Both the position numbers and the translations under genes were made by a program. Below are positions 60,942-64,000 of a stretch of 64,000 bases of DNA, piece after piece. The stretch's first letter is position 1. Each line of letters begins with the position of its first letter. The notes under the pieces were generated by a model, which worked only from the letters and a program-made list of their open reading frames with translations, was not told where the DNA came from and ran no database searches. This stretch comes from Osmia lignaria lignaria (taxonomy: Eukaryota > Arthropoda > Insecta > Hymenoptera > Megachilidae). The stretch lies in contig NW_027478165.1 of the NCBI RefSeq assembly GCF_051020975.1, positions 712,001 to 776,000 of the forward strand. Direction: 5' to 3'.

Positions 60942-61262
60942 GATCAGAAGCGTAGTTTTCGAGATATATCGAGATATATAAAAGTTCCGAAGCCGCACCA
61001 ACATAATAGGGATACAGAAACACCGTGGCCCCTTTCTTTGAGATAACTCTGCACTAGTGCGAGCCGCAAATGCCACTTCCAGCTTAGCTGTGCAGAAGAA
61101 GAACAACAAGAAGAAGAAATATCTCGAAATATGTCCGTCAGGCCCCTTCCCTTGAGATATATCTGCAAATATCTCGGAAACGAAGCGAGCTATGGCAAAA
61201 TGTTAAGGGACCTTTTTGTAGAGAATTAAGTTTCCTACTTTTTATGTTGTATGATATTTTTT
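60942..61262 (+). repeat. 321-bp unit (T-tract shortened)
   Basis: The T6 tract near the right end has five T residues (61213-61217), within AAGGGACCTTTTTGTAG. Confidence 0.88.
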
Positions 61263-61583
61263 GATCAGATGCGTAGTTCTCGAGATATATCAAGATATTT
61301 AAAAGTTCCGAAGCCGCACCAACATAATAGAGATACAGAAACACCGTGGCCCCTTTCTTTGAGATAGCTCTGCACTATTGCGAGCTGCAAATGCCACTTC
61401 CAGCTTAGCTGTGCAGAGGAAGAACAACAAGAAGAAGAAATATCTCGAAATATGACCGTCAGGCCAGTTCCTTTGAGCTGAATCTACAAATATCTCGGAA
61501 ACGAAGCGAGCTGTGGCAAAATGTTAAAAGACTTTTTTGTAGAGAATTATGTTTCCTACAATTTATGTTCTATGATATTTTTT
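61263..61583 (+). repeat. 321-bp unit (one C lost)
   Basis: The usual GAGACCTTTTTT reads AAGACTTTTTT around 61528-61538, one base shorter. The unit also carries ATGACCGTC and ATCTACAAAT. Confidence 0.85.
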
Positions 61584-61905
61584 GATCAGAAGCGTAGTTT
61601 TCGAGATATATCGAGATATTTAAAAGTTCCGAAGCCGCACCAACATAATAGGGATACAGAAACACCGTGGCCCCTTTCTTTGAGATAACTCTGCACTATT
61701 GCGAGCTGTAAATGCCACTTGCAGCTTAGCTGTGCAGAAGAAGAACAACAAGAAGAAGAAATATCTCGAAATATGTCCGTCAGGCCCCTTCCCTTGAGAT
61801 ATATCTGCAAATATCTCGGAAACGAAGCGAGCTATGGCAAAATGTTAAGAGACCTTTTTTGTAGACAATTATGCTTCCTACAATTTATGTTCTATGATAT
61901 TTTTT

Positions 61906-62230
61906 GATCAGAAGCGTAGTTTTCGAGATACATCGAGATATTTAAAAGTTCCGAAGCCGCACCAACATAATAGAGATACAGAAACACCGTGGCCCCTTTC
62001 TTTGAGATAACTCTGCACTAGTGCGAGCCGCAAATGCCAGTTCCAGCTTAGCTGTGCAGAAGAAGAACAACAAGAAGAAGAAATATCTCGAAATATGTCC
62101 GTCAGGCCCCTTCCCTTGAGATAAATCTGCAAATATCTCGGAAACGAAGCGAGCTATGGCAAAATGTTAAGAGACCTTTTTTGTAGAGAATTAAGTTTCC
62201 TACTTTCTATGTTCTATGATTTTTTTTTTT
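61906..62230 (+). repeat. 325-bp unit ending in a T10 run
   Basis: GATATTTTTTGATCAG is replaced by GAT, ten T residues (62221-62230) and GATCAG: an A-to-T change plus three extra T. Slippage in vivo or a homopolymer error in the reads would both give this. Confidence 0.88.
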
Positions 62231-63840
62231 GATCAGATGCGTAGTTCTCGAGATATATCAAGATATTTAAAAGTTCCGAAGCCGCACCAACATAATAGAG
62301 ATACAGAAACACCGTGGCCCCTTTCTTTGAGATAACTCTGCACTATCGCGAGCTGCAAATGCCACTTCCAGCTTAGCTGTGCAGAGGAAGAACAACAAGA
62401 AGAAGAAATATCTCGAAATATGTCCGTCAGGCCAGTTCCTTTGAGCTGAATCTGCAAATATCTCGGAAACGAAGCGAGCTATGGCAAAATGTTAAGAGAC
62501 GTTTTTTGTAGAGAATTATGGTTCCTACAATTTATGTTCTATGATATTTTTTGATCAGAAGCGTAGTTTTCGAGATATATCGAGGTATTTAAAAGTTCCG
62601 AAGCCGCACCAACATAATAGGGATACAGAAACACCGTGGCCCCTTTCTTTGAGATAACTCTGCACTAGTGCGAGCCGCAAATGCCACTCCCAGCTTAGCT
62701 GTGCAGAAGAAGAACAACAAGAAGAAGAAATATCTCGAAATATGTCCGTCAGGCCCCTTCCCTTGAGATAAATCTGCAAATATCTCGGAAACGAAGCGAG
62801 CTATGGCGAAATGTTAACAGACCTTTTTTGTAGAGAATTAAGTTTCCTACTTTTCATGTTCTATGATATTTTTTGATCAGATGCGTAGTTCTCGAGATAT
62901 ATCAAGATATTTAAAAGTTCCGAAGCCGCACCAACATAATAGAGATACAGAAACACCGTGGCCCCTTTCTTTGAGATAACTCTGCACGATTGCGAGCTGT
63001 AAATGCCACTTCCAGCTTAGCTGTGCAGAAGAAGGACAACAAGAAGAAGAAATATCTCGAAATATGTCCGTCAGGCCCCTTCCCTTGAGATAAATCTGCA
63101 AATATCTCGGAAACGAAGCGAGCTATGGCAAAATGTTAAGAGACCTTTTTTGTAGAGAATTATGCTTCCTACAATTTATGTTCTATGATATTTTTTGATC
63201 AGAAGCGTAGTTTTCGAGATACATCGAGATATTTATAAGTTCCGAAGCCGCACCAACATAATAGGGATACAGAAACACCGTGGCCCCTTTCTTGGAGATA
63301 ACTCTGCACTATTGCGAGCTGCAAATGCCACTTCCAGCTTAGCTGTGCAGAGGAAGAACAACAAGAAGAAGAAATATCTCGAAATATGTCCGTCAGGCCA
63401 GTTCCTTTGAGCTGAATCTGCAAATATCTCGGAAACGAAGCGAGCTATGGCAAAATGTTAAGAGACCTTTTTTGTAGAGAATTAAGTTTCCTACTTTTTA
63501 TGTTCTATGATATTTTTTGATCAGAAGCGTAGTTTTCGAGATATATCGAGATATTTAAAAGTTCCGAAGCCGCACCAACATAATAGAGATACAGAAACAC
63601 CGTGGCCCCTTTCTTTGAGATAACTCTGCACTAGTGCGAGCCGCAAATGCCACTTCCAGCTTAGCTGTGCAGAAGAAGAACAACAAGAAGAAGAAATATC
63701 TCGAAATATGTCCGTCAGGCCCCTTCCCTTCAGATAAATCTGCAAATATCTCGGAAACGAAGCGAGCTATGGCAAAATGTTAAGAGACCTTTTTTGTAGA
63801 GAATTAAGTTTCCTACTTTTTATGTTCTATGATATTTTTT

Positions 63841-64000
63841 GATCAGATGCGTAGTTCTCGAGATATATCAAGATATTTAAAAGTTCCGAAGCCGCACCAA
63901 CATAATAGAGATACAGAAACACCGTGGCCCCTTTCTTTGAGATAACTCTGCACTATTGCGAGCTGTAAATGCCACTTCCAGCTTAGCTGTGCAGAAGAAG
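63841..64000 (+). repeat. Right-edge partial unit (160 bp)
   Basis: A B-type unit, T haplotype (ACTATTGCGAGCTGTAA), cut by the window end inside the GAA tract. The array therefore continues beyond the window. Confidence 0.95.

Larger units (their letters stand above)
54824..63840 (+). repeat. Right-hand region, 28 units without a long HOR
   Basis: No multi-unit block repeats cleanly here. Instead two unit types tend to alternate from about 57078: B-type left end with CCAGTTCC right end, then A-type left end with ACTAGTGCGAGCCGC. Recurrent but scattered markers are CACGATTGC with GAAGGACAACAAG (56112, 58688, 59332 and 62875), CACGGTGGCCCC (55468, 59010) and TTTTTATCTTCTATG with GATATATTAAG (55790, 57078). 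Private changes are frequent: GTTCCGTAGCC and CCAGCATAGC at 60620, GCAAAGGCC at 59976, TTATAAGTTCC at 63197. Confidence 0.88.
1..64000 (+). repeat. 322-bp tandem satellite array, whole window
   Basis: The same 322-bp unit repeats head to tail without interruption or inversion. Taking GATC as the unit start, boundaries fall at 85, 407, 729 and so on to 63841, giving 198 complete units. All but four are exactly 322 bp; the exceptions are 321 bp at 16507, 60942 and 61263, and 325 bp at 61906. Units differ from each other by substitutions at a few percent of positions, and many substitutions recur at fixed multiples of 322, which defines higher-order repeats. No unrelated sequence longer than a few bases is present. 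The family is not one I recognise. Role is inferred: arrays of this kind usually form centromeric or pericentromeric heterochromatin in eukaryotes. Strand is given as printed and is arbitrary. Confidence 0.98.

Noticed and set aside
407..63745. Minus-strand reading frame of about 74 codons in most units, which could be read as a repeated small protein gene
   Set aside because: It begins at TTG, not ATG. At least four different changes put stops in it (CTCTACACT, GAGCTAAATC, CTTCTAGC, AACATCAAG) and TCTGGAAAT removes the start. Changes alter residues freely. Since 322 is not a multiple of three, the frame shifts at each unit. No promoter, ribosome site or splice pattern supports it.
1..64000. 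CRISPR-like regular repeats
   Set aside because: The whole period is conserved and there are no unique spacers; the unit is ten times longer than a CRISPR repeat.
1..64000. Bacterial or viral origin, or a hidden defence or mobile system
   Set aside because: No coding sequence, terminal repeat, integrase or replication signal is present; every stretch is explained by the 322-bp unit.

Overview
The window is satellite DNA from end to end. A single 322-bp unit is repeated head to tail on one strand: 198 complete units (85-63840, counting each unit from its GATC) plus a partial unit at each edge. I see no gene, RNA gene, transposon, CRISPR array or single-copy spacer. A reference copy (34538-34859) is about 39% GC by hand count. 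Long uniform satellite with nested higher-order repeats (HORs) points to a eukaryotic chromosome, most plausibly centromeric or pericentromeric heterochromatin. CpG is close to its expected frequency (11 seen, about 12 expected), which argues against a heavily methylated vertebrate or plant genome and fits an invertebrate such as an arthropod. I do not recognise the satellite family, so the organism stays open.

Layout: (1) 1-12320 is an HOR of 8 or 10 units (alpha), with four copies and a left-edge remnant. (2) 11033-14252 holds two copies of a 5-unit HOR, the first overlapping the last alpha copy, followed by a mosaic to 17793. (3) 17794-31317 is a compound HOR (beta) of 11, 18 and at least 13 units; the 18-unit form contains its own internal duplication. 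(4) 31318-39689 has short nested HORs of 2, 5 and 3 units (gamma). (5) 38724-47095 is a 13-unit, 4186-bp HOR (delta) present twice with no difference that I could see. (6) 48062-54823 has 3-unit and 8/7-unit HORs (epsilon). (7) 54824-64000 lacks a long HOR, shows an older alternation of two unit types and carries three of the four length changes in the window.

Within the unit, three related modules, each beginning near a GAGATA element, suggest that 322 bp descends from a trimer of about 107 bp. Two main haplotype blocks (a left A/B block and a central G/T block) are shuffled between units, which is the footprint of unequal exchange and gene conversion. The many short minus-strand reading frames are by-products of the repeat: they need a TTG start, acquire stops freely, and shift frame from unit to unit because 322 is not divisible by three.
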